Positions 24,301-32,555 of a stretch of DNA of 46,654 nt are shown here, one piece after another (the first letter of the stretch is position 1; each line of letters starts with the position of its first letter). The stretch spans positions 1 to 46,654 of the forward strand of contig DHWU01000044.1 of the NCBI GenBank assembly GCA_002413345.1. The letters run 5' to 3'. Both the position numbers and the translations under genes were made by a program. Under the pieces are notes generated by a model. The model saw nothing but the letters and a program-made list of their open reading frames with translations, was not told the origin of the DNA and searched no databases. The stretch is from Propionibacteriaceae bacterium UBA5174. GTDB taxonomy: Bacteria > Actinomycetota > Actinomycetes > Propionibacteriales > Propionibacteriaceae.

Positions 24301-27225
24301 TTGGTTCAACACACCAACCCGAACCACGCCAACTGCGGTAACCCCAAAAGTGTCGACAACCTGGTAGCTGAACTCAACCTGGCCACCGGCTGCCCCCGAA
24401 GCGCTGGTGTAGACGATTCCGGTGCCATCGGCCGAAATCGCGGCCGAACCGGTAGCTGGCTGAGTCAGTATCCGCTGCAGCCGGACTGCATCACCGTCCG
24501 GATCAATCCCAAAATCGTCGAACTTGATGGTGGTCGATTGGCCGCTCAGCACGCGGCCGGAAAGAGTCTCGGCGACCGGGGCGCGATTGTCGGTATTGGC
24601 CACCACCGTGACCTTCACCGTCGCCTCCGAAACCAAGCGAGGGTTGCCCAACGAATAGGCACCGTAGCTGATCTGGTAATGCCCAGGGGTTGCTGGAGCC
24701 AAGGTGCGAATCACGTTGCCGGAGGCGAATGCCAATGCCGCCGGATCGGAAACCGTGACTGTTCGCGGGTCTAGTCGCAGCGAGCCACCCATCGGGGCGA
24801 TGTCATTCGCCGCCACCGGAATGTCTAACTGGGCGCCAGCACGCACCGTCACCGCATCGTCAACCGTGATTGGCGCCAGTTGCTGCGCGGTCGGCAATAG
24901 GTAGATCGTCGCTTGCCCGTCGGCAGAACTGTCCTGCCCGTCGGACACCGTGTACTTGACCACGCCCAGCTTCCCGGACGCACCGGTTGCAGTGGAACCA
25001 GCCACCCGCAGGTACTGCTGCCCGACAATGTCAACGCTCAGGGAGGCGTCCTTGGCCGATTCGCCGGTCGCCGTGCTGACCAACAACACTCGACCCATCG
25101 GGTTGTCCACCACTTTCAGCACGTCGATAGTGGCGTCCTCATTCGGCCGGACGAAGGCGACCACCGCCGGAGTGGCGAAACGAGTAACGCCCTCCGATAC
25201 GGTCACTCGTACTTGGGCCGTGGCCTTGGTCGTGCCATCAGTGACGGTGTAGGTCACCAGCCGGACCCCACTAGAAGGCGATTGGAAAGTGAAACCGGTG
25301 GCACCGTTGGTGAAACTAGCTTTAGCGTCACCGGTGGTGCGCACGTCGCTGATCGACAGCTTTCCAATTGTTCCCAGGAGATGCGGTCCAACGTCGATCA
25401 TGGTTGGTTGGTTCAGCTGAGCGCTGGCAGCAAACGAATCCGCAGTGATCTTGGGCGCGGAGGTGACCTTAACCTCCAGGTGTTTGGTAGTCGCTGCCCC
25501 CAAGACATCGGCCACAGTTACTTCGACGCCGATGGTCTCCTCAGCCGACGAACCATGACTTTGGACAACTACATAGCCTTCAGGATCGGCCGCTACCGAG
25601 GCTGATTTGCTGGCTGAGGTTGCGCCCAACACCAGCGCCTGATCGCCTTCTGGATCCACCCAGCCGCTCAGCACTGGGACCTTGATCGTGCCACCGGAAG
25701 CTACTTCGGGACTCGGCCATTGGGCTTGGCAGATCTCGCCACATTCGGGGGCCTTGTTTCCGGTTTCGATGTTCAGCCGCACCCGCGCCTCGTTGGAATA
25801 GCGCCCATCGGCCGCAGTTCCGTCACTCACCCGGTAGCTAAACGAAACTGATCCAGTGGCGTCAGCAGCGACTTGAACGGCTAAGCGCTGGTTATTGTCG
25901 GTAACCACCAAAGAACCGAACGAGCCCAAATCGGCGTCACGAACTTTGGGATCGACGGTGAGTACGTCCGGATTCGGATCGTAATCGTTCAACAACACCG
26001 GCAGGTTGACCAACGTTCCAGCCCGAACTCCGAAGCTGTCGGCTACCGCTACCGGCGGCTTCTGTTCGCTGGTTTCGACCGGGGCACCTTCCTCGGTGCT
26101 CTGCTCCTGCAGCGGATCGACTAATTTCCAGTTCTGACTGGACGGCACCAGCTTGCCGTCCGGCATGGTCCAGGCCCACCCCGATTTGGTGTCGTTGAGG
26201 ACGGCCCGGTCCCCGGTAAGCATGAACTGCGGCGATGCATCCTCTTCAAGGTGCAACCCGGCATAGTCCAGGCTCACCGCACCGCTGGCCCGCCACAATG
26301 TGCCAGCGCCTTCTTTGGGCAACCACGCGGCCAACACCTCGTTGCCAGACACCACCGGCGCAGCCGGGGTGCCCAATGAAGCGCCAGGCTGAAAGGTCCG
26401 AGTGGCTCGACCACTGAAATCGACGGTGTACAGGCCCAGCGAATCGGCCACGGCAAAACCATCCCCACCCAAGGTGGCTTTCTGCACCACGGTGGTGCCA
26501 GTGGTGTCCAAAGCGACTGGGTCGCGTTGACCCGACGTCCACCCCCGCTTGCCGTCGCCGGACAACACCAGCCAGTGACCGCCGCTGCTGGTCACTTGGA
26601 CGCCAGCATCGCTGGGCCCACCAGTCAGGTCATCCGATGAGGTCTGGCGATTCGCCGCAATGTCATAACGCACCACTCGATGTTCAGCGGCAGAGTAGGC
26701 GGTCAATATGCCAGCAGAATTCAAAGCGACTGCGGATGCGGCCAGCGGCGCCGAATCAGCCCGGTCCGAGCTACGTAACTGGCCCAACGAGGTCATCGCC
26801 TCGAGCTTGCCGAACTGGACGGTGCCAGCGCTGGAGCGAAAGACGATGTACTCGCCGGCCTGAGCCACCTCAACCGTGCCAGCTGGGGTTGCGGGCACTT
26901 CAGCCAAGACTTCAGCGTCAAGATCTTTGGGTTGACTCTCATCAATCTGGGCCACCCGGGCAACGCCATCGGCAACCACATAGGCACGCTGCCCAACCTG
27001 GGCGACCGAAGTGGCGTTCTTCACTTGGCGCACGGTGTCCAGTTCGGCCAAATCGGTGTTGACCCGCGCGTAGCGCTGCCCGTCCCCGGTCTGCAAGATC
27101 CACACCAATGCATCAGTGCGGCCCGCCTGCTGCGCATCTAGACCGGGCCAGACCAAGGCTCCGGTAACGAGTAGCGAAAGCGCGGCCACAGTGGCGGCCA
27201 ATGGCAACCAACGACGCCAATCCAC
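21316..27225 (-). CDS. Giant membrane-anchored surface protein with cadherin/Ig/fn3-like domains
   Basis: 1969 aa. An N-terminal signal anchor (residues 6-29) is followed by a beta-propeller-like region (about 30-390). Repeated cadherin-like/Ig-like modules begin near 405, with Asp/Asn-rich calcium-type motifs NDYDPNPDVLTV, DPEGDQALVLG, GIDPDGDAVRL and NDIDPNGGTLKI. The last third is fn3-like, with YPPAPDSVYQSAY and APPAPAELTAVPV starting modules. Cys pairs occur in several domains. There is no LPxTG sorting signal, so it is held by its N-terminal helix with the bulk outside. The GTG at 27225, two bases after the kinase stop, is preferred over upstream codons inside the kinase gene. It is probably the main client or effector of the cluster. 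Confidence 0.88.
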   Translation of the reverse strand: MDWRRWLPLAATVAALSLLVTGALVWPGLDAQQAGRTDALVWILQTGDGQRYARVNTDLAELDTVRQVKNATSVAQVGQRAYVVADGVARVAQIDESQPKDLDAEVLAEVPATPAGTVEVAQAGEYIVFRSSAGTVQFGKLEAMTSLGQLRSSDRADSAPLAASAVALNSAGILTAYSAAEHRVVRYDIAANRQTSSDDLTGGPSDAGVQVTSSGGHWLVLSGDGKRGWTSGQRDPVALDTTGTTVVQKATLGGDGFAVADSLGLYTVDFSGRATRTFQPGASLGTPAAPVVSGNEVLAAWLPKEGAGTLWRASGAVSLDYAGLHLEEDASPQFMLTGDRAVLNDTKSGWAWTMPDGKLVPSSQNWKLVDPLQEQSTEEGAPVETSEQKPPVAVADSFGVRAGTLVNLPVLLNDYDPNPDVLTVDPKVRDADLGSFGSLVVTDNNQRLAVQVAADATGSVSFSYRVSDGTAADGRYSNEARVRLNIETGNKAPECGEICQAQWPSPEVASGGTIKVPVLSGWVDPEGDQALVLGATSASKSASVAADPEGYVVVQSHGSSAEETIGVEVTVADVLGAATTKHLEVKVTSAPKITADSFAASAQLNQPTMIDVGPHLLGTIGKLSISDVRTTGDAKASFTNGATGFTFQSPSSGVRLVTYTVTDGTTKATAQVRVTVSEGVTRFATPAVVAFVRPNEDATIDVLKVVDNPMGRVLLVSTATGESAKDASLSVDIVGQQYLRVAGSTATGASGKLGVVKYTVSDGQDSSADGQATIYLLPTAQQLAPITVDDAVTVRAGAQLDIPVAANDIAPMGGSLRLDPRTVTVSDPAALAFASGNVIRTLAPATPGHYQISYGAYSLGNPRLVSEATVKVTVVANTDNRAPVAETLSGRVLSGQSTTIKFDDFGIDPDGDAVRLQRILTQPATGSAAISADGTGIVYTSASGAAGGQVEFSYQVVDTFGVTAVGVVRVGVLNQEASPAPITYTDYADVQVGAENKVRISALANDIDPNGGTLKITAVRPTAKETLSDGSSNPEYVRLASLVEQSSGDVVVVKAGDAAGTLSFRYDVVSDSDNTSSGLIVVRVVADEVPNYPVVTDTILTAETREKFPAGVDVVSSKATWAGGDATRLQLSLWGGDKGSYAAGVSTNGWSLAGELPDNSRIIPFQVTATAADGSPLKTAEGKVVSTFAFLRVPGRNDMQLTLRSEVAPQTVNENEAVSFDLEALVAKPSGTKLEVGTDGLAASKARPQASCQFVSGTTVEYRAGTGSPWSDSCIVPVRLAGQQDFTYLAVPIKVNPGAPQPVLKPASLTVSPGETKTYDLSQMTRWDGKSDQASVTYSLGGSVADFEVSLSGQQLTITGEDIAPVGRDDKLMISITSHPGVQPAALTLRVGPVPNILAKGGAVSGQCTQASGNSCSVEVVGVGGGEVNPFPKSPMKLVSVAATGACSQVSFSVASDTAIAVKWEAGAPGGTCTAAFTVKDVRGNATAGDRNGSLTLELLGYPPAPDSVYQSAYTGDSVTLRVRPGTARTAHPAATGFVVRQGGVEVATCDADGTCPSISSPLGERRTYEVTSKNSVGESKDNVQVSAWSYAAPPAPAELTAVPVVTDGAGGVVQLTVSGIDASQVGSLKITSAAGGKETVAVSGPVMVGRFNLGSNQATKITVTPASRFQNPPDLEGSETGESISVMAYGIGQPTGLKLSVKASVVDANTSRLTATGSAERNGPDSAELNGAVLEVRYGFSTGGGCSTQDTTNSATFDVPAGRAYGVTMCAASYYNGVNYGSSTVTKSVDAVQDPAAPTGYTFVVNPKSIGPDDNPQWVVTATPTSAERPPTNNEAKFSKPDDWGKTNFADRYKVRYCHKEWTDQCGDWGDVTARSGSAPYQVQAALRVNACVAGASPDLSLGNTGGDATMNVLYGNATYTVAGKSVGDKDGKVPPGATAISIPVTVAWPADWGLTARTSTITGTCTS

Positions 27226-27227
27226 CC

Positions 27228-28355
27228 TCAGATCACCCCCGACAACAACAGCCAGACCACCAGCACCGCCACCACAGTCACGACCGCACCGACCAGTACC
27301 CACGGCCAGGCCGCGCGTGACTTGGCCGGCGGCTGGTCAAGCGAAGTGGTCCCGCTCTGCGCACTGCGAGTACTCAAAGATTGGGTACGGGCAGGCTTTC
27401 GCGGTGACTCGTAAGCCACCTTCACCCTGGCCAAGCCGCGATCGCTTTCATCGCGAAAATCGACCGCGTGTGCAGCAGATTCCCAACCATTGGTGGCCAA
27501 TTCCAGCCCAGTCTCAGTGAGTCCACAGCTGCGTTGGGCAGCTTGCAACGCCTCGGCAAATTCGAGAGCGCTGGCCGGACGAGCCGAAGGATCGCGCTGC
27601 AACGCAGCAGCCAACACGCCTTCGGCGTCAGCTGGCAGATCCGCGCGTCCGATCGGCAGATAAACCGCCTTGGCGATCCGGTGCTTAAGTTGCTCAACCG
27701 AATTTTGGCCAGCTGTGCGTTCGAACGGGCTTCGGCCTGCCAATAGCGAGTAGACCGTGGCGCCAAGTGCCCACACTTCTGAGCTAATCGCCCCCGATGT
27801 ACTGCCGTCGATGATTTCGGGCGCGCTCCACGGCACCGACATGGCGAAGACGTCTGCGCTGCGATCAGTAGTCAAAGACGTGGCAATTCCGAAGTCGGAC
27901 AGCACCGGAGACCCGAATTCGGTGATCAAGACGTTGGACGGCTTTACGTCGCGGTGAAGCAAACCCGAGCGATGAGCGGTTTCCAGAGCGCAGGCCATCT
28001 TTACTCCAACGGCGAGTGCTTCCGGCACGCCAATCAACTCTCGACGGTACCGCTCTCCCATTGATGCCGGGCAGAACTCCATCACGAAATAGGGTCGGCC
28101 GTCCGGCGCGACACTGGCCTGGTAGATCGTGAGGATTGATGGATGGGCAGACAACCGAGCCAAAGCATCGGCCTCAGCGTGAAACATTCGCCGAACATCG
28201 GCGTCACGAACCTCGGTGGGCAAGACCTTCACCGCAACCTGCCGCCGCGGAAGGTTTTGTTCATACAAAAAGACGTCGGCAAAGCCACCTGAACCCAACG
28301 GGCGCAAGTAAGTGAACCCCGCAAGAATCGGGGCGGTAGCTGGTAACCGAGACAC
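27228..28355 (-). CDS. Hanks-type Ser/Thr protein kinase with C-terminal membrane anchor
   Basis: 375 aa from the GTG at 28355, which has GGGGGAG five bases upstream; an open frame 141 nt further up lacks such a site. Kinase motifs: Gly loop GSGGFADV (21-28), Lys43 in VAVKV, HRDVKPSN (134-141), DFG (154-156), APE (178-180). After a linker with many Ser/Thr/Arg (about 315-345) a single helix (WPWVLVGAVVTVVAVLVVWL) ends within a few residues of the C-terminus. There is thus no PASTA or other outside sensor domain. First gene of the operon; it likely phosphorylates Thr ligands for the FHA protein. Confidence 0.93.
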   Translation of the reverse strand: MSRLPATAPILAGFTYLRPLGSGGFADVFLYEQNLPRRQVAVKVLPTEVRDADVRRMFHAEADALARLSAHPSILTIYQASVAPDGRPYFVMEFCPASMGERYRRELIGVPEALAVGVKMACALETAHRSGLLHRDVKPSNVLITEFGSPVLSDFGIATSLTTDRSADVFAMSVPWSAPEIIDGSTSGAISSEVWALGATVYSLLAGRSPFERTAGQNSVEQLKHRIAKAVYLPIGRADLPADAEGVLAAALQRDPSARPASALEFAEALQAAQRSCGLTETGLELATNGWESAAHAVDFRDESDRGLARVKVAYESPRKPARTQSLSTRSAQSGTTSLDQPPAKSRAAWPWVLVGAVVTVVAVLVVWLLLSGVI

Positions 28356-28446
28356 CAAAACTCCCCCGCGCTTTGGTTTGAACAACATAACGAAACGCTC
28401 GCCGACCGCTGCAATCTGTCCCCGGGCTAGCGCCGCTTCACCCTGG

Positions 28447-28452
28447 ATAGTA
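28447..28452 (-). promoter_or_regulatory. Candidate -10 (TACTAT) for the kinase-cluster operon
   Basis: A TANNNT hexamer on the minus strand, about 92 nt upstream of the kinase start, with no clear -35. It is the best candidate in the 238-nt divergent intergenic region. Confidence 0.35.
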
Positions 28453-28528
28453 CACGCGCTAAGCGGACCACCGGTTTTCACGAACAACCAGCACAACGCC
28501 TAACTAACCCCACTGGCAATGCACAAAG

Positions 28529-28556
28529 TTGCCATTTTCCGAAAAATCGGTAAAGT
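28529..28556 (+). promoter_or_regulatory. Promoter TTGCCA-N16-TAAAGT for the LppU-like gene
   Basis: The -35 TTGCCA (28529-28534) matches TTGACA at five of six positions, and the -10 TAAAGT (28551-28556) follows after 16 bases. The predicted transcript begins near 28563, about 30 nt before the ATG. Confidence 0.5.
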
Positions 28557-28593
28557 TCGCCCGCTGTCCACAGTTCACTCACAGGAGCACCCG

Positions 28594-29067
28594 ATGACTA
28601 CACCGCCAATTCCGCCGCAGCCATTCAGTCCACCGCCAGTACCGCCGGCCGGAAGCAGCGTTCCCGGCCCCTACCCGCCTCAGTCCCAGACCTTTCCGGG
28701 CGCACCGCAGCCGATGTTCGCTCCGGAGCCGCAGAAGCGTCCGTGGTTCCGGCACCCACGCATTATCGGTGCTGCGGCAACGCTGCTCGTGGTCGCGGCG
28801 GTCGCTGTCGGCGGAGCCATCTACCAGAACCTCAAGACCAGCCCGTATCAGGTCGGCACCTGCATTCACGAGAAGAGCTCAACCAGCATTGAATCAGTGA
28901 AGTGTGACTCCGCCGACGCCAGCTACGAGATCGTGGCCAGGTACAACGAAGCCGAACCATTCCTCGGCACTGGGTCTTGCGATTCGGTGGCCGCCTCCGA
29001 CACCGCTTGGTGGGAAGGCACCAAGGGCAAGACCGGCCTCCTGCTTTGCCTGAAGACCGTCAAGTAA
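28594..29067 (+). CDS. LppU/SCO3897-like membrane-anchored protein
   Basis: 157 aa. A Pro-rich cytosolic N-terminus (residues 1-48) precedes one helix (IIGAAATLLVVAAVAVGGAIY). An outside domain follows with YQVGTCI, VKCDSADASYEIVARY, GSCDSV and LLLCLK. The VGxC...V.C.....Y.VV pattern with four Cys matches the LppU/SCO3897 family of actinobacterial secreted or lipoprotein domains, whose function is unknown. ATG chosen with AGGAG eight bases upstream. Divergent from the kinase operon, so possibly linked to it, but this is inference. Confidence 0.75.
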   Translation: MTTPPIPPQPFSPPPVPPAGSSVPGPYPPQSQTFPGAPQPMFAPEPQKRPWFRHPRIIGAAATLLVVAAVAVGGAIYQNLKTSPYQVGTCIHEKSSTSIESVKCDSADASYEIVARYNEAEPFLGTGSCDSVAASDTAWWEGTKGKTGLLLCLKTVK

Positions 29068-29083
29068 TTCCGGCTCCCGCGCC

Positions 29084-29115
29084 GCGCCAGCTCCGCGTCC
29101 TAACCGAGCTGGCGC
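29084..29115. terminator. Hairpin downstream of the LppU-like gene
   Basis: GCGCCAGCTC (29084-29093) pairs perfectly with GAGCTGGCGC (29106-29115) over a 12-nt loop, starting 17 nt after the stop codon. There is no T tract, as is common in high-G+C genomes. The rest of the 29068-29320 gap holds only the permease leader. Confidence 0.5.
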
Positions 29116-29320
29116 TGGCGTGGCTGGCTTCGCCACACTTGCAACCACCCCACAGCTGGCGTGACCGCTCCGCACAGCGCTGATACTCGTAGCCAAGCCC
29201 AGGAACAACCCTGACAGAACTGTTACTTGACTGAAATCGTAAACACCTATTTCTGAAGCTGTGCAGACCCTAGAGTGCGCTCGTCTGAAACCTTTCAAGA
29301 CCTGACCACTGGAGGAAGTC

Positions 29321-31042
29321 ATGTCGGTCACCAATGATGAAGCACCCCTGGGTTATCCAGAAGCTTCAGAAAAGGGCCTCAAGGGAGGCGCCCTAGGGCT
29401 GCTTTCTAGCGTCGTAGTTGGTATGGCTTCAACGGCCCCCGCGTATTCACTTGCGGCCAGCCTTGGATTCGTGGTTGCTTCCGGCGGCGCACTGCTAGCC
29501 GGAGTGAAAGCGCCCGCGATCATCATCTTGGCGTTCATCCCAATGTTCTTCATTGCCATCGCCTACCAAGAACTCAACAGCGCCGAACCTGACTGCGGCA
29601 CTACCTTCACCTGGGCCAGCCGCACCTTCGGCCCAATCGTCGGCTGGCTTGGCGGCTGGGGCATCATTGCCGCCGACGTAATCGTGATGGCCAACCTGGC
29701 CCAAGTCGCTGGCTCCTACTCCTTCACGCTATTTGGGTTCGCCGATCTGGCTGACAACACCTTCGCTTCCACCGCGGCTGGCCTGGCCTGGATCGCGATC
29801 ATGACCTGGATCTGCTTCAAGGGCATCGAGATCAGCGCCCGACTGCAATACGCGCTGCTGGCCATCGAAGTGGTCGTGATGGTGATGTTCGCTGCCTATG
29901 CGCTGTTCCGGGTTTACAGCGGCACCGCCCAGCCCTACTCGCTCACCCCCAGCCTTGATTGGCTGTGGCCCGGCGGTCTTGATCTGGCCACGGTGATCGC
30001 GCCGGCCCTACTCACAGCTTTCTTCATCTACTGGGGTTGGGACACCGCAGTGGCCTGCAATGAAGAAAGCGACGATCCGGGCAAGACCCCGGGACGCGCT
30101 GCCGTGATTTCCACCATGCTGCTCCTGGTCACCTACGCGACGGTCACGATCGCTGCAATCGCCTTCGCTGGTGTCGGCACTGACGGCATTGGCCTAGGAA
30201 ATGCCAACAACGCTTCCGACGTGTTCAACGCGATCGCCCCCGACCTGTTCGGTGACAGCGTTCTTGGACACATCGCAATTGGGCTGCTGGCGGCGTCCAT
30301 TCTGACTTCGGCTTCGGCCTCGACGCAGACCACGATCCTGCCGACCGCACGTACCGCACTCTCGATGGGTGTCTTCAAGGCCCTACCGACCGCGTTCGCC
30401 AAGGTGCATCCGAAGAACCTGACCCCTTCGGTGGCCACCATTGCAATGGGCGTGGTGTCGGCACTCTTTTACCTGGGATTCACTTTCCTGGGCAGCGAGA
30501 TGCTGGCCGCACTGATTGGCTCGATCGGCTTGATGATCGCCTTCTACTACGGGCTGACCGGCTTCGCCTGCACCTGGTTCTACCGCAAGAGCCTGTTCAG
30601 CACCGTCCGCAACTTCTTCATGCGGGGCCTAATCCCCTTGGCCGGTGGCGTGATTATGTTGAGCACCTTCGTCGACGGCCTGCAACAATTCCTGTTGCCG
30701 GAATGGCTGGTGAATGACGCTGGCGACAACATCACCATATTTGGCTACGGGGCAGTCGGGGTGACCGGCCTGATGGCGCTGGGCCTGGGCCTGGTGCTGA
30801 TGTTCGTCTGGTGGGCAGTTCGTGACGACTTCTTCGTCGGCAAGACCCTGCCGATGCGCGCCAACCACGACCTGGTCTTGGCCGGGCCTCACCTGGATAT
30901 GACCGCGGTTCGGATGCCCGACTCGGGCCTGCCCGAGATCGTGATCGCTCCCGACTTGTCCAACCTGCCACCGGACGCCAAGGTCGTCGATCTGTCCACC
31001 GGCGAGGTCTACGACCGGGAGGATCCGCCGCCAGCGACGTGA
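29321..31042 (+). CDS. APC-family amino acid permease
   Basis: 573 aa with about twelve membrane helices. The APC signature is near the N-terminus: GALGLLSSVVVGMASTAPAYSLAASLG (helix 1 with the unwound Gly-rich bend), then IAYQELNSAEPDCGTTFTWASRTFGP, typical of the amino acid-polyamine-organocation superfamily. The C-terminal cytosolic tail (about 510-573) is acidic and Pro-rich. It imports or exchanges an amino acid or amine; the substrate is not predictable. ATG preceded by GGAGGAAG. Monocistronic, with a hairpin region after it shared with the convergent ppk2. Confidence 0.9.
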   Translation: MSVTNDEAPLGYPEASEKGLKGGALGLLSSVVVGMASTAPAYSLAASLGFVVASGGALLAGVKAPAIIILAFIPMFFIAIAYQELNSAEPDCGTTFTWASRTFGPIVGWLGGWGIIAADVIVMANLAQVAGSYSFTLFGFADLADNTFASTAAGLAWIAIMTWICFKGIEISARLQYALLAIEVVVMVMFAAYALFRVYSGTAQPYSLTPSLDWLWPGGLDLATVIAPALLTAFFIYWGWDTAVACNEESDDPGKTPGRAAVISTMLLLVTYATVTIAAIAFAGVGTDGIGLGNANNASDVFNAIAPDLFGDSVLGHIAIGLLAASILTSASASTQTTILPTARTALSMGVFKALPTAFAKVHPKNLTPSVATIAMGVVSALFYLGFTFLGSEMLAALIGSIGLMIAFYYGLTGFACTWFYRKSLFSTVRNFFMRGLIPLAGGVIMLSTFVDGLQQFLLPEWLVNDAGDNITIFGYGAVGVTGLMALGLGLVLMFVWWAVRDDFFVGKTLPMRANHDLVLAGPHLDMTAVRMPDSGLPEIVIAPDLSNLPPDAKVVDLSTGEVYDREDPPPAT

Positions 31043-31054
31043 TTTCGGCCGGCG

Positions 31055-31107
31055 GTGAGGCCTATCGTTCACAGGGATCTGTCGTCCCTGCGGACGGTGA
31101 GCCTCAC
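31055..31107. terminator. Nested hairpin between convergent permease and ppk2
   Basis: An outer stem GTGAGGC (31055-31061)/GCCTCAC (31101-31107) encloses an inner stem CAGGGA (31072-31077)/TCCCTG (31085-31090). It lies between two convergent stop codons, so it could end transcription from both sides. It reaches four bases into the ppk2 stop region. Confidence 0.4.
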
Positions 31108-31970
31108 TGCCGCGGGAGCTCCAGATCCTCGGGGTCGAGGTATTTCTTTAGTGGTGCGCCGCAGCGTTCCAGTTTCGCCGCGAAGTCAGCCACATATAGC
31201 TGCAAGTCGCGCTCGGTTCGCCGGTAGCCGGTCGAAGCTGGCCGCTTCGGCAATTCCAGCTCCGGCCGATCGACCTTTTCGTAGGGCACGGACGCCAGCA
31301 GGTCAGCGATCATATTGAGCCGGGCGCGCTTCTTATCTTCGGCTTCAACCACACGCCAGCGGTTGTCTGGCAGATCAGTGTGGACAAACATCTCGTCCTT
31401 GGCTCGGCTGTATTCCTCCCAGCGGGTCAACGATTCAAGGTCGGTGGGAGACAACTTCCAGCGACGCATCGGGTCAGTCAGGCGAGAGCGGAATCTCTTC
31501 TCCTGTTCTCTTCCCGAAACCGAAAACCAGTATTTGCGCAGCATGATGCCGTCTTCAACCAAGAGTTGTTCGAAGATCGGGCACTGCCGCAGGAAACGCT
31601 GGTATTCCTCCGGGGTGCAGTAGCCCATCACCCGTTCCACTCCGGCCCGGTTGTACCAGGACCGGTCGAACAGGCGAATCTCGCCCGCAGCCGGCAGGTG
31701 CTCGACGTAGCGCTGGAAATACCACTGCGTGCGCTCACGCTCAGTCGGGGCCGGCAACGCAACGATCCGGGCGACCCGGGGATTGAGGTACTCCGTGATC
31801 CGCTTGATCGCCCCACCCTTGCCAGCCGCGTCCCGACCTTCAAAGACAACAACCAGACGTTTGCCCTCCGTGCGGATCCACTCCTGCATTTCGACCAGTT
31901 CAGCCTGGAGCTTGGTCAACTCTGCCTCGTAGAGCGCGTTATCGAGCTTTAGCCGCTGCTTTGATCCCAT
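31104..31970 (-). CDS. ppk2: Polyphosphate kinase 2
   Basis: 288 aa, one PPK2 domain. The enzyme transfers phosphate between polyphosphate and nucleotides. Motifs: Walker A EGRDAAGKGG (about residues 43-52), then NPRVARIVALPAPTERERTQWYFQRY, the Walker B-like FDRSWYNRAG and the lid EQEKRF. It looks like a class I enzyme (NDP/GTP-forming type), but the nucleotide preference is not certain. The frame stays open upstream through a shadow of the HNH gene; the ATG at 31970 gives the family start MGSKQRLK. CACGAT lies six bases before it, so it may be leaderless. Confidence 0.95.
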   Translation of the reverse strand: MGSKQRLKLDNALYEAELTKLQAELVEMQEWIRTEGKRLVVVFEGRDAAGKGGAIKRITEYLNPRVARIVALPAPTERERTQWYFQRYVEHLPAAGEIRLFDRSWYNRAGVERVMGYCTPEEYQRFLRQCPIFEQLLVEDGIMLRKYWFSVSGREQEKRFRSRLTDPMRRWKLSPTDLESLTRWEEYSRAKDEMFVHTDLPDNRWRVVEAEDKKRARLNMIADLLASVPYEKVDRPELELPKRPASTGYRRTERDLQLYVADFAAKLERCGAPLKKYLDPEDLELPRQ

Positions 31971-32171
31971 GTCGCCATCGTGGCAGCAGTTCGCCCTTGT
32001 GGCGAGAGACTCTGCGGCACCAAAGCGACCGCGGAGCATTCGCGCTCGGCTTTCCCTGCTGGCGCAAAGCCTCCTTGCCCGCCGCAGATTCCGGCTCCTC
32101 AAGGGCCTGGTGGGCTGCGCGAAACAGCTCATCATTGGATCAGCCTTTCTCAAAGGGCGCCGCCGTCGCCA

Positions 32172-32177
32172 TAGCCT
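32172..32177 (+). promoter_or_regulatory. Candidate leaderless -10 (TAGCCT) for the compact HNH gene
   Basis: A TANNNT hexamer six bases before the ATG at 32184, with no Shine-Dalgarno sequence. Confidence 0.4.
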
Positions 32178-32183
32178 GGTGTC

Positions 32184-32555
32184 ATGAACACTGGTCGCGC
32201 CAAGGTCTATGCCCGGCGCCGCAAGCGCCGACTGCGGAGCAGGACCCATGACCTCACCGACGCTCAGTGGAAAGCGCTGGTAGCGGCGTGGGGCGGCTGC
32301 GCGTACTGCGGCGACGCCGAGCAGTCGCTGGAAAAGGACTGCATGCTCCCCATCGCTAACGGCGGCCGGTACACCCTGAGCAATGTGGTGCCAGCCTGCC
32401 GGTCCTGCAACGCCAGCAAATGGAATATCGAAGTCACTACTTGGCTTCGCCGAAAACACCTGGACGAAGCGACCTTCCTCACCCGGCAACGCGAAATCTT
32501 CACCCGACTCGAATCCGAGCTGGGCGATCCCGCCGCCAAGCCGGCATCGGAATAG
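32184..32555 (+). CDS. Compact HNH endonuclease-like protein
   Basis: 123 aa. A basic N-terminus (RAKVYARRRKRRLRSRTH) is followed by a treble-clef HNH fold with zinc pairs CAYCG and CRSCN and the central GGRYTLSNVVPAC. In most HNH proteins the first catalytic position reads DH; here it is DC (EKDCMLPIANGG), so the metal or general-base residue differs. The function is DNA binding or cleavage by family inference. Divergent from ppk2. The 213-nt spacer holds no supported gene. Confidence 0.8.
   Translation: MNTGRAKVYARRRKRRLRSRTHDLTDAQWKALVAAWGGCAYCGDAEQSLEKDCMLPIANGGRYTLSNVVPACRSCNASKWNIEVTTWLRRKHLDEATFLTRQREIFTRLESELGDPAAKPASE

Noticed and set aside
28356..28496. 47-residue N-terminal extension of the kinase
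   Set aside because: The GTG at 28355 has a strong GGGGGAG site, while upstream starts have none and the added residues do not resemble kinase N-termini.
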